From the NCBI RefSeq assembly GCF_905220995.1, contig NZ_CAJNBJ010000001.1:1-64000 (forward strand): 64,000 nt of DNA, written 5' to 3'. The notes beneath the pieces were generated by a model that saw nothing but the letters and a program-made list of their open reading frames with translations, ran no database searches and had not been told where the DNA came from. The position numbers were made by a program, and so were the translations under genes. The stretch's first letter is position 1. Each line of letters begins with the position of its first letter. Source of the stretch: Nitrospira defluvii (GTDB taxonomy: Bacteria > Nitrospirota > Nitrospiria > Nitrospirales > Nitrospiraceae). Shown here piece by piece: positions 25,018 to 34,337 of the stretch.

Positions 25018-25512
25018 ATGGCTACAGAACCAGCGCCGCACTCGACCATCCTTATCGTCGACGACGATCCCACAACAATTCTGTTGGCCACCAAACCACT
25101 GCAACTTGCCGGCCACACAGTACTGCAAGCCCCGGGAAGCGCTGAAGCCCTTCGGCTCTACACCGAACACCCACAGCCGATTCATCTCATCCTCACAGAC
25201 ATCTTTCTTCCTCCCCCCGACTTCCAACTCTCCGTCGAGAAGAATCCCTACCCCAGAGTCAATGGTCTCGAGATGGTCGACCTGCTGCTTGAGAAAAAAC
25301 GAGACATCCGAATCATTCTCATGTCCAGCACTCCAGGACCAGACCTGTGCAGTCGTGGCCTCATTCGGGAGGGATTACCCTTCCTGAATAAGCCCTTTAC
25401 CAGCGAGGTGTTGCTGACGCTGATCCATGAGACATTGGCCGGCCCTCCTACCACACAGAGCCCTCCGAAGCCTTCTGCATCCGGCAAGGCCGAGGTCGAA
25501 TGGGTCGACTGA
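25018..25512 (+). CDS. Single-domain response regulator (CheY-like)
   Basis: A 164-residue receiver. Acidic pocket ILIVDDDPT, phosphoacceptor Asp in LILTDIFLPPPD, Thr/Ser switch in ILMSSTPGP and Lys in FLNKPFTSEV are all present. A ~16-residue Pro-rich insertion follows the phosphoacceptor strand, and a Pro/Ser-rich tail replaces an output domain. GCAGGAG precedes the ATG. No kinase is adjacent, so its partner is unknown. Confidence 0.85.
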   Translation: MATEPAPHSTILIVDDDPTTILLATKPLQLAGHTVLQAPGSAEALRLYTEHPQPIHLILTDIFLPPPDFQLSVEKNPYPRVNGLEMVDLLLEKKRDIRIILMSSTPGPDLCSRGLIREGLPFLNKPFTSEVLLTLIHETLAGPPTTQSPPKPSASGKAEVEWVD

Positions 25513-25619
25513 CTGCCATCACGCCCCCGCATCTCACGATCGGCAACGAGTAAATGCAGGGATTGCTTGTCAGGCAACACCCCCTCGGATAGACTTTTCT
25601 CACAAGAGGGATATGTCGC

Positions 25620-27338
25620 ATGGCACGAGCAAAAGCAACAGAGCCGCTACGCAGCAAGACAAAACCGAACGCCGTTGAAGAGCTCACCCGCGGCGTCGCC
25701 ACGCTCCGGGAGTTAAGCGTCCAGATCGAGGATCTGAGCCGGGATGGATTCCCCTACCGTGAAGCCGTCCGCGCGAGAACCGAACTCTCCTTTCGTGAAA
25801 CGATCCGTCGATTATTCGGTGAAAAATCCCCCGAGTATCAGGCGCACAAGAATCACAAACTGAGAGTCGGTAGTCGCGCAGAATCCGCACAGAGCACCGC
25901 GCTCTTGAAGGAATTCATCGCGGCGCTTGAGATTCAAAAAGCTGAGTTACTCGGCCTCAAGCCGGATGAAGTCATCGCCGTCGTCCAGGCAGAGCCCGAT
26001 CGTCCATCGCTGACTGTAGTTCCGCTCACCACCCCGCCTGACTCCCCCACAGCGCCGAACGCAATGGAGCCTGTCTCGCTTGCGGCCGTCTCTGTTCCTA
26101 GTCCCCCTGCTCCAGCCGTCAGAGCGACGGCCACCATCAACCCACTTCCCTCGTTCCCCTCGACGACCTCCGCAGCCGCACTGGTTGTCGTCCCTTCCAC
26201 ACCAATGCCGGTCACGGACGCTTCACCTCAGTCTAGGCCCGACGCGCCAACACCTCGCTCGATTCAGCCACCGCCCTCAATCGGCCCAACATCAGTTGAA
26301 ACCACCGTGGCGCCACACGCAAGCATGGCACAGCCGCCAGTCTCGACACCGCCGGTCACCATCAGTGCCGACCCGGCAACGCCGCCACCGACAGCCAGTT
26401 CCACAGCCAGGGCGGCAGCAGATGCCCCCATTCCCACAAGAACAATTCCTCCTGTCGCGCCGACCGTGAGCGCTATCCCTCACGGGACCATTCCACCTGT
26501 TCCCCATACAACGTTGCGCCCGCGGCCCGCGACATCCGTCAGCACCGAATCTCCGACACCGACTCAGCCGGCCGCGATGCACACAATCGCTCAAGCGCCG
26601 ACGGCCGCTCCGATTCCTGCGTCACCCCAACCCGCAGCCCCATCGTTGCCTGCAGCCCTGGCCGGATCAGATGATGTTCCTGCTCCCGACATTCGAACCG
26701 AGGCTCCGATCATTCAGCCGGCGGCGCCGGCACCGGCCAGCTCAATTCACGCACCAAAGCAGGAACCGACTGCGCCTTCATCTGCTGCATCGGTAACCAC
26801 GCCGGTCCAACCATCCTCGCCCGCATCGACTCAGAGCCCGGTTCCAGAGAAGGCGCAAGACGTCAAACTCCACGTCGAACAGGGAACGCTGGGCATACTA
26901 AGGAGGGTCTGCGCCCGATTTCACCTCGTCGCGCGCCAACTCAGGCTCCGAAAAGAATATCGTCCCACACTCGAAATCAACGATGAGTATGATCTTCAGG
27001 ACCTGTTTTATGCCCTTCTGCGCTTGCAGTTTGATGAGGTGGGCACGGAGGACTGGTCCCCAGCCTATGCGAACGGCGCACATCGGACCAGCTATCTGCT
27101 CGACTGGGATAACACGGTAGTGGTCGTCAAACAAACTCGTTCAGGCCTGTCGAGCAAGGACTTGGCCGAACAGGTTGCGGCAGATAAGGTCCACTATTCC
27201 GCTCGACCCAATGGAACCACGCTGCTGTGCTTCATTTATGACCCGGAAGGACGGGTGGGAAACCCTCGTGGCCTGGAGACCGATTTGACCTCCACAGAGG
27301 AAACGTACCGAGTCGAGGTGATCGTCGCGCCGAAATAA
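25620..27338 (+). CDS. Long Pro/Ala/Thr-rich protein with degenerate DpnII/MboI-type nuclease domain
   Basis: A 572-residue protein in three parts. Residues ~1-115 are a charged helical domain (LRELSVQIEDLSRDGFPYREA). Residues ~120-415 are a low-complexity Pro/Ala/Thr/Ser linker. Residues ~420-572 resemble the REase_DpnII-MboI domain: ARFHLVARQLRLRKEYRPTL, DEYDLQDLFYALLRLQFD, TTLLCFIYDPEGRVGNPRGLE. In the family as I recall it, the catalytic core reads like (R)xDFLL...VVEVKKTR. Here it reads TSYLLDWDNTVVVVKQTR, so the Asp and Glu appear replaced by Ser and Val while Lys remains. It may bind rather than cut DNA. The gene stands alone between response-regulator and RAM-domain genes. Confidence 0.7.
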   Translation: MARAKATEPLRSKTKPNAVEELTRGVATLRELSVQIEDLSRDGFPYREAVRARTELSFRETIRRLFGEKSPEYQAHKNHKLRVGSRAESAQSTALLKEFIAALEIQKAELLGLKPDEVIAVVQAEPDRPSLTVVPLTTPPDSPTAPNAMEPVSLAAVSVPSPPAPAVRATATINPLPSFPSTTSAAALVVVPSTPMPVTDASPQSRPDAPTPRSIQPPPSIGPTSVETTVAPHASMAQPPVSTPPVTISADPATPPPTASSTARAAADAPIPTRTIPPVAPTVSAIPHGTIPPVPHTTLRPRPATSVSTESPTPTQPAAMHTIAQAPTAAPIPASPQPAAPSLPAALAGSDDVPAPDIRTEAPIIQPAAPAPASSIHAPKQEPTAPSSAASVTTPVQPSSPASTQSPVPEKAQDVKLHVEQGTLGILRRVCARFHLVARQLRLRKEYRPTLEINDEYDLQDLFYALLRLQFDEVGTEDWSPAYANGAHRTSYLLDWDNTVVVVKQTRSGLSSKDLAEQVAADKVHYSARPNGTTLLCFIYDPEGRVGNPRGLETDLTSTEETYRVEVIVAPK

Positions 27339-27458
27339 CACGTGGCCCCGCCCCCTCGGCAGGCGTTTTATTGACTTCATCCGGACCAATCCGATAGGTT
27401 TCGACTCGCGGAACGGCCTCGCCGCCTGTCCGCACTAGTTCAAGGGAGATTCCCCCCT

Positions 27459-27713
27459 ATGTCCGACCGAGCCTACGTCTTGATCAACGTCCATCCCGGA
27501 CAAACCGCCGACGTCGTGAAAGCCCTGTCTGACATCAAAGAGATCAAACAAATCGACCCCTGCTGGGGCAAGCCGGACATCTTCACAATCGTTGAAATTC
27601 CTCATCAAGACGCCTTGACCCAGCTGGTATTGGCGAGGATTCACGCCATCCCCGGTGTCGATCAGACCGACACGCACATGGTCTATCGACTGCAGGAAGG
27701 CAAGCCAAAATGA
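27459..27713 (+). CDS. Stand-alone Lrp/AsnC ligand-binding (RAM) domain protein
   Basis: An 84-residue protein equal to the C-terminal RAM domain of Lrp/AsnC regulators, without the DNA-binding HTH. Features are AYVLINVHPGQTADVVKAL, the KQIDPCWGKPDIFTIVE strand pair and IHAIPGVDQTDTHMVY. Such SARD proteins bind amino acids and form octamers. It overlaps the following lipoprotein gene by an ATGA, so the two are co-translated. Confidence 0.9.
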   Translation: MSDRAYVLINVHPGQTADVVKALSDIKEIKQIDPCWGKPDIFTIVEIPHQDALTQLVLARIHAIPGVDQTDTHMVYRLQEGKPK

Positions 27714-28156
27714 GCCGGATGCTGCCATCTCGTGCGGCCATTCTCCTTGTAGCAGCGGTCGCTGGCTGTGCAGGCAGCCCTGCCGCCCCGGAGCCGGATG
27801 TGATGGACGTTACGCTCCACGCTCCCATCGAACAGGTCAAAGCTGCAGTGGCCGATGTGCTTTCCCAGGAAGGCTATACGGTCGCCCAGGATGATTCCGG
27901 CAATGTGACGACGGGCATGAGGCAGGAAATCAGAAGTCCATGGAACTGGTTGCTGCGCTGGAGGTTCGGAGTGGGCAAGAGCCGGGTGGAAGCACGCGTC
28001 GTCCCGCAGGACGAATCGACGACCCGGCTGCGGCTGCAAGTATTTCACCGTGGGAAAGACGGACTCTTCGACACGTGGGAAGATGCGGAAACGCCTCTGC
28101 CGCAGAGCGCCGCGAATGAAATTCGCCGGATCAAAAACGCCCTGCGATTATTATAA
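27710..28156 (+). CDS. Small hypothetical lipoprotein
   Basis: A 148-residue product with signal peptide AAILLVAAVAGCAGSPA (lipobox). The mature domain begins DVMDVTLHAPIEQVKAAVADVLSQEGYTV, a START/BamC-like alpha-beta pattern, and continues to VFHRGKDGLFDTWED. It starts inside the RAM-domain gene (ATGA overlap). Convergent with the NtrC-type regulator, 7 nt away. Confidence 0.7.
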   Translation: MSRMLPSRAAILLVAAVAGCAGSPAAPEPDVMDVTLHAPIEQVKAAVADVLSQEGYTVAQDDSGNVTTGMRQEIRSPWNWLLRWRFGVGKSRVEARVVPQDESTTRLRLQVFHRGKDGLFDTWEDAETPLPQSAANEIRRIKNALRLL

Positions 28157-28163
28157 ACTGGGG

Positions 28164-29558
28164 CTATTTGTCGTCGCCCTCCTCGCCGAAATCCAGGCCG
28201 AACCGCTCCGCCATCCGGTATAACGTTCGCCGATCAATCCCGAGAATCTTCGCTGCCTTGACCTTGTTGCCTCGTGTCTCCTTGAGCACACGGGAGAGAT
28301 GCCGCTTTTCCACCTCGTCCAGGGTCAGTAAGGCTTCGGGATCTGTGTCCCCACGACTCTCCTTGCGCGTCGCCGATGGATCAGGCTCAGCACGAATGGC
28401 TTCTGGTAGATCTTCAGGCAGCAACAGCGGTCCATGACTGAGCGAGACTGCCCGCTCGACGGCGTTTTCCAACTCACGCACATTGCCCGGCCAATGGTAA
28501 CGCTTGAGCAGGATCATGGTTTCCGGCGTAAACCCCCGCACATGCGACCCTTGTTTGGCATATTTCTGTAAAAAGTGGTGGGCCAGCATCGGAATGTCTT
28601 CCTGCCGCTCAGCTAAGGACGGAAGCGCAATCCGTACCACATTCAGGCGATAATACAAATCATCGCGGAACTTTCCGTCCTTCACCTGGGCGGCCAGATC
28701 GCGATTGGTGGCGGCGATAATGCGTACGTCGACTTTCACCGAGGACGTACTCCCGACACGCCGAACCTCATGCTCCTGCATCACACGCAACAGTTTGACC
28801 TGGAGCGCCTGGCCAAGATCTCCGATCTCATCAAGAAACAGGGTGCCGCCGTTGGCCGCTTCAAACAAGCCGGCCTTAGCGCCGACCGCTCCCGTGAACG
28901 CCCCCTTTTCGTATCCGAACATTTCAGATTCCAGGAGATGATCGGGCAACGCCCCGCAGTTCACGGGGATGAAGGGCTTGTCGCGACGCGGACTATTGAG
29001 ATGCACCGCTCGCGCGATCAATTCCTTGCCGGTTCCACTTTCTCCTTCGATCAGCACCGTGCTCCGCCCGTCCGAGACTCGAGCGACGAGTTTATACACC
29101 TCCAGCATGGCCGGGCTGCTGCCAACCAGGTGCGACCAGGGTTCACGCGCTCGCGCATCCTCACGGAATCGGGCATTCTCCCGCACCAGCCGGCAATGCT
29201 CCAAACTTCGTTGGACGACCAGGCGGATATCGTCCTTCTTGAAGGGTTTCGCCAGATAATCATACGCACCCTGCTTGATCGCCTCGATCGCCCCTTCCAA
29301 TGAGCCGAACGCGGTGAGCAACACAATCGACGTATCCGGACTAAACCGCTTGAATTCCTTCAGCACCAGGAACCCGTCGCCTTGCTCCATGCGAATGTCG
29401 GTCAACACGACGTCCGGGAGGACGTGCCGACCACGTTCCACGGCAGCCTGGCCGCTGGAAAAGGCCTCGACCTCATACCCCTCCTTTGCGAGCGCTTCGG
29501 CCAGCAACGCACGCGCCGCGTCATCATCGTCGACCACAAACAGTTTTGCCTGACTCAT
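28164..29558 (-). CDS. NtrC-family sigma-54-dependent response regulator
   Basis: A 464-residue activator. The receiver has the phosphoacceptor Asp in PDVVLTDIRMEQG (residue ~54). The AAA+ domain has Walker A GESGTGKE, the sigma-54 contact loop GAFTGA and Walker B GGTLFLDEIGD. A Fis-type HTH (GNKVKAAKILGIDRRTLYRM) ends the protein. It should activate sigma-54 promoters on phosphorylation by the kinase encoded directly upstream (29572-30723). No sigma-54 promoter was evident nearby, so its targets lie elsewhere. Confidence 0.95.
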   Translation of the reverse strand: MSQAKLFVVDDDDAARALLAEALAKEGYEVEAFSSGQAAVERGRHVLPDVVLTDIRMEQGDGFLVLKEFKRFSPDTSIVLLTAFGSLEGAIEAIKQGAYDYLAKPFKKDDIRLVVQRSLEHCRLVRENARFREDARAREPWSHLVGSSPAMLEVYKLVARVSDGRSTVLIEGESGTGKELIARAVHLNSPRRDKPFIPVNCGALPDHLLESEMFGYEKGAFTGAVGAKAGLFEAANGGTLFLDEIGDLGQALQVKLLRVMQEHEVRRVGSTSSVKVDVRIIAATNRDLAAQVKDGKFRDDLYYRLNVVRIALPSLAERQEDIPMLAHHFLQKYAKQGSHVRGFTPETMILLKRYHWPGNVRELENAVERAVSLSHGPLLLPEDLPEAIRAEPDPSATRKESRGDTDPEALLTLDEVEKRHLSRVLKETRGNKVKAAKILGIDRRTLYRMAERFGLDFGEEGDDK

Positions 29559-29571
29559 CAGCGTTCTGCTC

Positions 29572-30723
29572 CTACGTTGCAGCTGACTCCGACGGCATGC
29601 CGGGAAGCACCACCGTCACCGTTGTCCCTGTTCCCAATTCACTCTCCAGCGTCAACTGACCGCCATGGGCGACAACGGCCTCGCGACTGAGAAAGAGCCC
29701 CAACCCTGTCCCCTTGCCGATCGCCTTGGTCGTAAAAAACGGCTGAAAGGCCCTTTCCAGGTTTTCCCGTGGCATGCCGCATCCCGAATCGGCCACGACG
29801 AGCATGACCACGGTGTCGAGATCGGACCGGCCCGTGCAGGCGGCGCGCTCCCGTTCGTCCGCCGACGCCGGCCGCATCGCCACAGTGACCGTCACCTGCC
29901 CTCCCGTCCCGGTGGCAGCCAACGCATTGGTGAGAAGATTGACAAGCACCTGGTGGATCTTCTCGGCATCGGCCCAGGCCAATAGCGCTGGGGCCACCTC
30001 CGAGTGAAGCGCCACCCCCTTGGCGTGATAACCAGGCTCCATCAGGGCGATGACCGGCTCGATTAGGCGTTCAGCCGGATACCATGTCGGCTCCGGCTTG
30101 CGCTGTCTGGTGGAGGAGAGCAGATCTTGAATGATGCGCACCACCCGATTCAACTGCTCCTCGATAATGCCGATACGCTTCTGCATCTCGGGGGTAACGC
30201 CGGGCTCCTCCGCCAATGCCTCCACATGCCAGGCAATGGAGTGCAAGGGCGTTCCGACTTCGTGTGCGACCGACGCCACCAACTGCCCCACCGTCGCCAA
30301 TCGTTCCGATCGTGCCAGCTTGTCCTTAATCTCCACCAGCTGGGTATTCGCCCGAAGCAGATGTTCCGTCTGCGTTGCCAATGCGGCCTGTGCCGCCTCT
30401 TCGCGGGCCTTGCGCTCCTCCCAGGTCACGCCGAGATAGGCCACGCCCGTCAAGACACACACCACCATAATGCGGTTAAACACGACCGTCGTGAAACGTT
30501 CCTTTTTCTTGGCCGGCTGAAACAATCCAACAAACGTCACCAGAATACACAAGGCCAGGGTCACGATCATGAGCCCACGATTTCGCACCGTGGCCACTAA
30601 CAGAATCGGCAACACGAACCCGAACGCCCCCACCACATTCAACGGGAACATCCATTCCATCACTGTGACAATGAGGAACAATAGTGCAGCGATGACCAGG
30701 ACCACCTGGTTTCGGTTCTTCAT
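29572..30723 (-). CDS. Membrane sensor histidine kinase of the NtrC-type pair
   Basis: A 383-residue kinase from the ATG at 30723, which has GGGAG upstream. Three to four transmembrane helices (residues ~8-95) without a large periplasmic sensor are followed by a coiled coil. Then comes HisKA with the phospho-His in VASVAHEVGTPLHSI and HATPase_c with NLLTNAL, DSGCGMP and GKGTGLGLFLSREAV. It lies 13 nt before the regulator gene in the same operon. The short sensor suggests detection of a membrane-linked signal. Confidence 0.93.
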   Translation of the reverse strand: MKNRNQVVLVIAALLFLIVTVMEWMFPLNVVGAFGFVLPILLVATVRNRGLMIVTLALCILVTFVGLFQPAKKKERFTTVVFNRIMVVCVLTGVAYLGVTWEERKAREEAAQAALATQTEHLLRANTQLVEIKDKLARSERLATVGQLVASVAHEVGTPLHSIAWHVEALAEEPGVTPEMQKRIGIIEEQLNRVVRIIQDLLSSTRQRKPEPTWYPAERLIEPVIALMEPGYHAKGVALHSEVAPALLAWADAEKIHQVLVNLLTNALAATGTGGQVTVTVAMRPASADERERAACTGRSDLDTVVMLVVADSGCGMPRENLERAFQPFFTTKAIGKGTGLGLFLSREAVVAHGGQLTLESELGTGTTVTVVLPGMPSESAAT

Positions 30724-30891
30724 GGCCACTCCCTGCCCGACAGGGAGAAGGGTCCTGCAGACCGATCAATGCGCATCAAACCGTTCCTATGGATAGGGAA
30801 AACACTGACTGGGGGGCGACACTCGGATGGGGCGGGAAGGAGCCCCTCACGAGACGGGAAGGAACGGGACCGGACACGCATTCCTTGCCCG

Positions 30892-33153
30892 CTAGCTGGA
30901 TCCGACGGAAGGCCGAAGCGTTCGCACGGCAGCAGCGAGAGCTTGTACACGTTCATCCCGTTGGAGGTCCTCCAGCGACAACGACAGTTTACGCGACCAA
31001 TTGGGATAGGCATCCACGGTCCCGGGCAGGTTCATTTGTGTCACTTCACCGATCACGTCGTCAAGATTGGCCATGACCACCCAAGCCGGCGACATCGCCA
31101 GATACACATGCATCGCCCGACAGAGATCCGGCGTCATGACCGGAACATGCTCCGGCTGTTCACTGACCCCGGCCGGCAAGACGCCCATCCCTTTGAGCGC
31201 CGTGAGGATGTGATGTTTATCCCGGGCCCGTTCCTCGAACGCCTGCTGGACCGCCTGTTCATGCGCATACATGCCGAGCCTGGCCCGCAACCGAATGTCC
31301 TCTCCGATCCAATAGCCGGTCAACGTAGGGAGATCGTGGGTGGTGACGACCGCGAGGGACTGTTCAGGGTAGGACGACGGGGGCTTGTAGGAGCCATCCC
31401 AGTTTCGTTCGAAATACAACACCCGGTATGAGAGTACCTTGTAGCGGGCCAACTGTTCGCGCACATAGTCCGGTACGGTTCCTAAATCTTCTCCGATCAC
31501 CAACGTCTGTGCACGTGTACTCTCCAGCGCCAGAATCCGCAACAGATCCTCCGCCGGATACTGCACATAGGCGCCCGCCGCAGCGGTCATTCCCCGCGGG
31601 ACCCAGAACAGGCGGAACAGGGTCATAACATGGTCGATCCGAATCGCCCCGCCCTGTCGAAACGTTTTCCGCAGCAATTCGATAAACGATCGGTATCCTG
31701 TTGCCTTCAGACGTAACGGATTGAACGGAGCGAATCCCCAATTCTGGCCTTGAGGCGCGAACGCATCCGGCGGGGCCCCGCAGTCCGTGCCCAACGCCAG
31801 GACATCCTGCAGCATCCAGGCCTCCGCTCCGTTTCGATCGCTGCCGAGCGCGAGGTCAGGGTACAGTCCGACCACCATCTGCACCTGTTCGGCACGAGTA
31901 TTGGCGGCTCTGAGTTGATCGGCGGCCACCCATTGCATGTACTGAAAAAACCGGACCCGCTTGCGATGTCGTCTGGCAAACTCACGCAACGCCTGAGAAT
32001 CGGCATTGCGATACTGGGGCGGCCACTCCGGCCACAGCCTGTGTGTTTGCTCGATCAGGCGCCGATCTTCGTCCAGCACCTGGAACAACGCAAACCGTTC
32101 AAGCGACTCCCCTTCATCGCGAATAAACCGTTCCAACAACCACCCGCGCGCACTCGTCGGTTGCAAAGCAGGTTCGGTCCCCGCGTAATTGTCAGTGAGA
32201 AATTGGCGGTAGGCGAGATCCAGCATCCTCCGTTTTGCCTGAGCCACGGACTCGGAATCCACCCAATCAGCCGTGCGCGCCCGCTCTAATGTTTGTTGAA
32301 ACTCGGGGCTCTGTTTCACACGCTGTGCCTCAGCCGAGGCGTGATATTCCGGTAGCCGGTCGAGATCGATGTAGAGTTCGTTGAGGAACAGACGGCTCGT
32401 GGGCGAATAGGGACTGAGATGGTGCGGGCGTGAATTCTTCAAGGCGTGCAAGGGATTCAGACCGACGATGCCTGCGCCCAGCTCCCTGCCGGCCCATTCA
32501 ACCAACCGGGCAAGATCCGTGAAATCGCCGACGCCCCAGTTGGTCCGCGAGCGCAAGGAGTAGAGTTGTACGGCCACGCCCCAGACACGAGAACCGCGGG
32601 CAATACCTTCCGGCACATAACAATGCGCCGGCGCCACCACCACACGGAGGGCCCCCTTCGTTGGCACTGTACATCCTATGCTCGTAACCGAGAGGTCGTA
32701 ATACCCGAGCGTCAGATCGGACACCAGCGGCACCTCGACGCGCACCATCCGCCGCCCCAACAGGAATCGAACGTCCTGGGGCTGCAGGCCAGGCCCGGCC
32801 TCTCCGCGATGAACAGTGGTGCCCTTTTCGTCGGTCAACTGCCACGCGACAGCCAGATGCGGCTCTTCGTCCACCTCGACCGGAAGACGGCAGGTCCACA
32901 CCGTGGGACCGTAGCCCTGCTGGAGGATGAGAATCGGATCGCACACCTGTTGCCAGGGCGCCTCGTCCCACTCGAGCAGAGCCCGCGTCAGCGACTCGCG
33001 CGACGCCACATCAAACCCCATGGCGGAGAGGATGGCGCGACGGGTGTCGTCGCTCGTAACGTGAAGCGTACCGGCGATATCGTGATAGTCGGAACAGATA
33101 CCGGCTCGCGAGGCGAGCAGGCGAAGCAGGTCTTGCTCAGTGCCGTCGTACAT
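30892..33153 (-). CDS. malQ: 4-alpha-glucanotransferase (amylomaltase), GH77
   Basis: A 753-residue disproportionating enzyme. An N-terminal extension of ~170 residues of the kind seen in proteobacterial MalQ precedes the TIM barrel. Catalytic groups are visible: nucleophile Asp in IRIDHVMTLFRLFW, acid Glu in LVIGEDLGTVPDYV and the third Asp in VVTTHDLPTLTGYW. SRTNWGVGDFTDL and GLNPLHALKNSRPHHLSPYSP are typical. It works with glycogen phosphorylase (4928) in glucan turnover. The start lacks a strong ribosome-binding site. Confidence 0.95.
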   Translation of the reverse strand: MYDGTEQDLLRLLASRAGICSDYHDIAGTLHVTSDDTRRAILSAMGFDVASRESLTRALLEWDEAPWQQVCDPILILQQGYGPTVWTCRLPVEVDEEPHLAVAWQLTDEKGTTVHRGEAGPGLQPQDVRFLLGRRMVRVEVPLVSDLTLGYYDLSVTSIGCTVPTKGALRVVVAPAHCYVPEGIARGSRVWGVAVQLYSLRSRTNWGVGDFTDLARLVEWAGRELGAGIVGLNPLHALKNSRPHHLSPYSPTSRLFLNELYIDLDRLPEYHASAEAQRVKQSPEFQQTLERARTADWVDSESVAQAKRRMLDLAYRQFLTDNYAGTEPALQPTSARGWLLERFIRDEGESLERFALFQVLDEDRRLIEQTHRLWPEWPPQYRNADSQALREFARRHRKRVRFFQYMQWVAADQLRAANTRAEQVQMVVGLYPDLALGSDRNGAEAWMLQDVLALGTDCGAPPDAFAPQGQNWGFAPFNPLRLKATGYRSFIELLRKTFRQGGAIRIDHVMTLFRLFWVPRGMTAAAGAYVQYPAEDLLRILALESTRAQTLVIGEDLGTVPDYVREQLARYKVLSYRVLYFERNWDGSYKPPSSYPEQSLAVVTTHDLPTLTGYWIGEDIRLRARLGMYAHEQAVQQAFEERARDKHHILTALKGMGVLPAGVSEQPEHVPVMTPDLCRAMHVYLAMSPAWVVMANLDDVIGEVTQMNLPGTVDAYPNWSRKLSLSLEDLQRDERVQALAAAVRTLRPSVGSS

Positions 33154-33331
33154 GGTGTCGAGCGAGTGTGAGTGAAGACCTCCATCAAGTCAAGGCATCC
33201 TACGTTTTTCCGCAGGGTTGCGATAGAATTCGCCGCATGCACCTCATCCAAGATCGACAGCAGCCTCCACGACAGCCGAGCAGGCAACCGTTCAAGGCCA
33301 GCATACACACACGCGTCGAGGCGTGGACTCT

Positions 33332-34252
33332 ATGATGGACCTCGCACATGTCCGTTTCGGAACCAGTTCCTGGGCCTATGAGGGCTGGCAAGGGCAGGTG
33401 TACCGTCGTACCTATACCGTCGGCCGCTTTTCTAAAGATAGCCTCGCCGAGTATGCCGCCTATGCGCCCGCCGGGCCACCACTGTTCCGCACGGTCGGCA
33501 TCGACCACACCTTCTATCGTCCCGCGACGCCCGCGCAACTTGCTAACTACGCGGCCCAGGTTCCTTCCGATTTTCACTTCTGCTCCAAAGTGTGGGAAGA
33601 GCTCACCATCCCAACTTATGCCAACCTTTCGCGCTACGGCGTCAAGGCCGGCAAAGCAAACCCACGTTTTCTCGACGTGACTGCCTTTCATGATCTGGTG
33701 CTGCAACCGTTTATCGAAGACTTGTCTGGACGCGTTGGCCCGTTCATCTTCGAGTTTCAGCGCAGCGGTCTCGACCCGGAGCCGTTCCTGGACGCACTCG
33801 ACAAATTCCTCGCAAAGCTTTCGCCCGGACATCCCTATGCCGTGGAAATTAGAAATCCCGCGTTGCTCAGCCCACGGTATCGAGATATTCTGCACGCCCA
33901 CGGCGTAGCACATACGTACAACCATTGGACGGGGATGCCACCGCTCCTCATGCAGCATCGACTGCTGGGAGAACGGTTCACCGCCGCTTTTCTGGTGATG
34001 CGCCTGCTGACGCCCCTCGGACTTCGGTACGCTTCAGCCGTAGAACGGTATGCCCCGTACAACCGGATCGTCACCGCCCAGCCGCAGATGCGCCGGGACG
34101 CCGCCTCCCTGATTCACGCCGCAGCCTCGCAGCAGGTTATGCCCTATGTGTTGGTCAACAATCGTTCGGAGGGCAACGCTCCGCTGACGATTCAAGCCAT
34201 CGTGGAAGCGTTGAGGGCGATTCCCGATTCAGCCGCATTGCCGCCACCCTGA
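33332..34252 (+). CDS. DUF72-family protein
   Basis: About 306 residues from the ATG at 33332 (GAGG site ~9 nt upstream). The TIM-barrel DUF72 family is recognised by VRFGTSSWAYEGWQGQVY, GIDHTFYRP and YAVEIRNPALLSPRY. The biochemical role is unknown. It is divergent from malQ. Confidence 0.88.
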   Translation: MMDLAHVRFGTSSWAYEGWQGQVYRRTYTVGRFSKDSLAEYAAYAPAGPPLFRTVGIDHTFYRPATPAQLANYAAQVPSDFHFCSKVWEELTIPTYANLSRYGVKAGKANPRFLDVTAFHDLVLQPFIEDLSGRVGPFIFEFQRSGLDPEPFLDALDKFLAKLSPGHPYAVEIRNPALLSPRYRDILHAHGVAHTYNHWTGMPPLLMQHRLLGERFTAAFLVMRLLTPLGLRYASAVERYAPYNRIVTAQPQMRRDAASLIHAAASQQVMPYVLVNNRSEGNAPLTIQAIVEALRAIPDSAALPPP

Positions 34253-34337
34253 CCGCGTGGTAGCATAATCTCACGCAGCCCGTGAGGCCTGACTACCGCA
34301 CGATGTAGACCTTGCGATTAAGAGGGAGGTGACTCAT

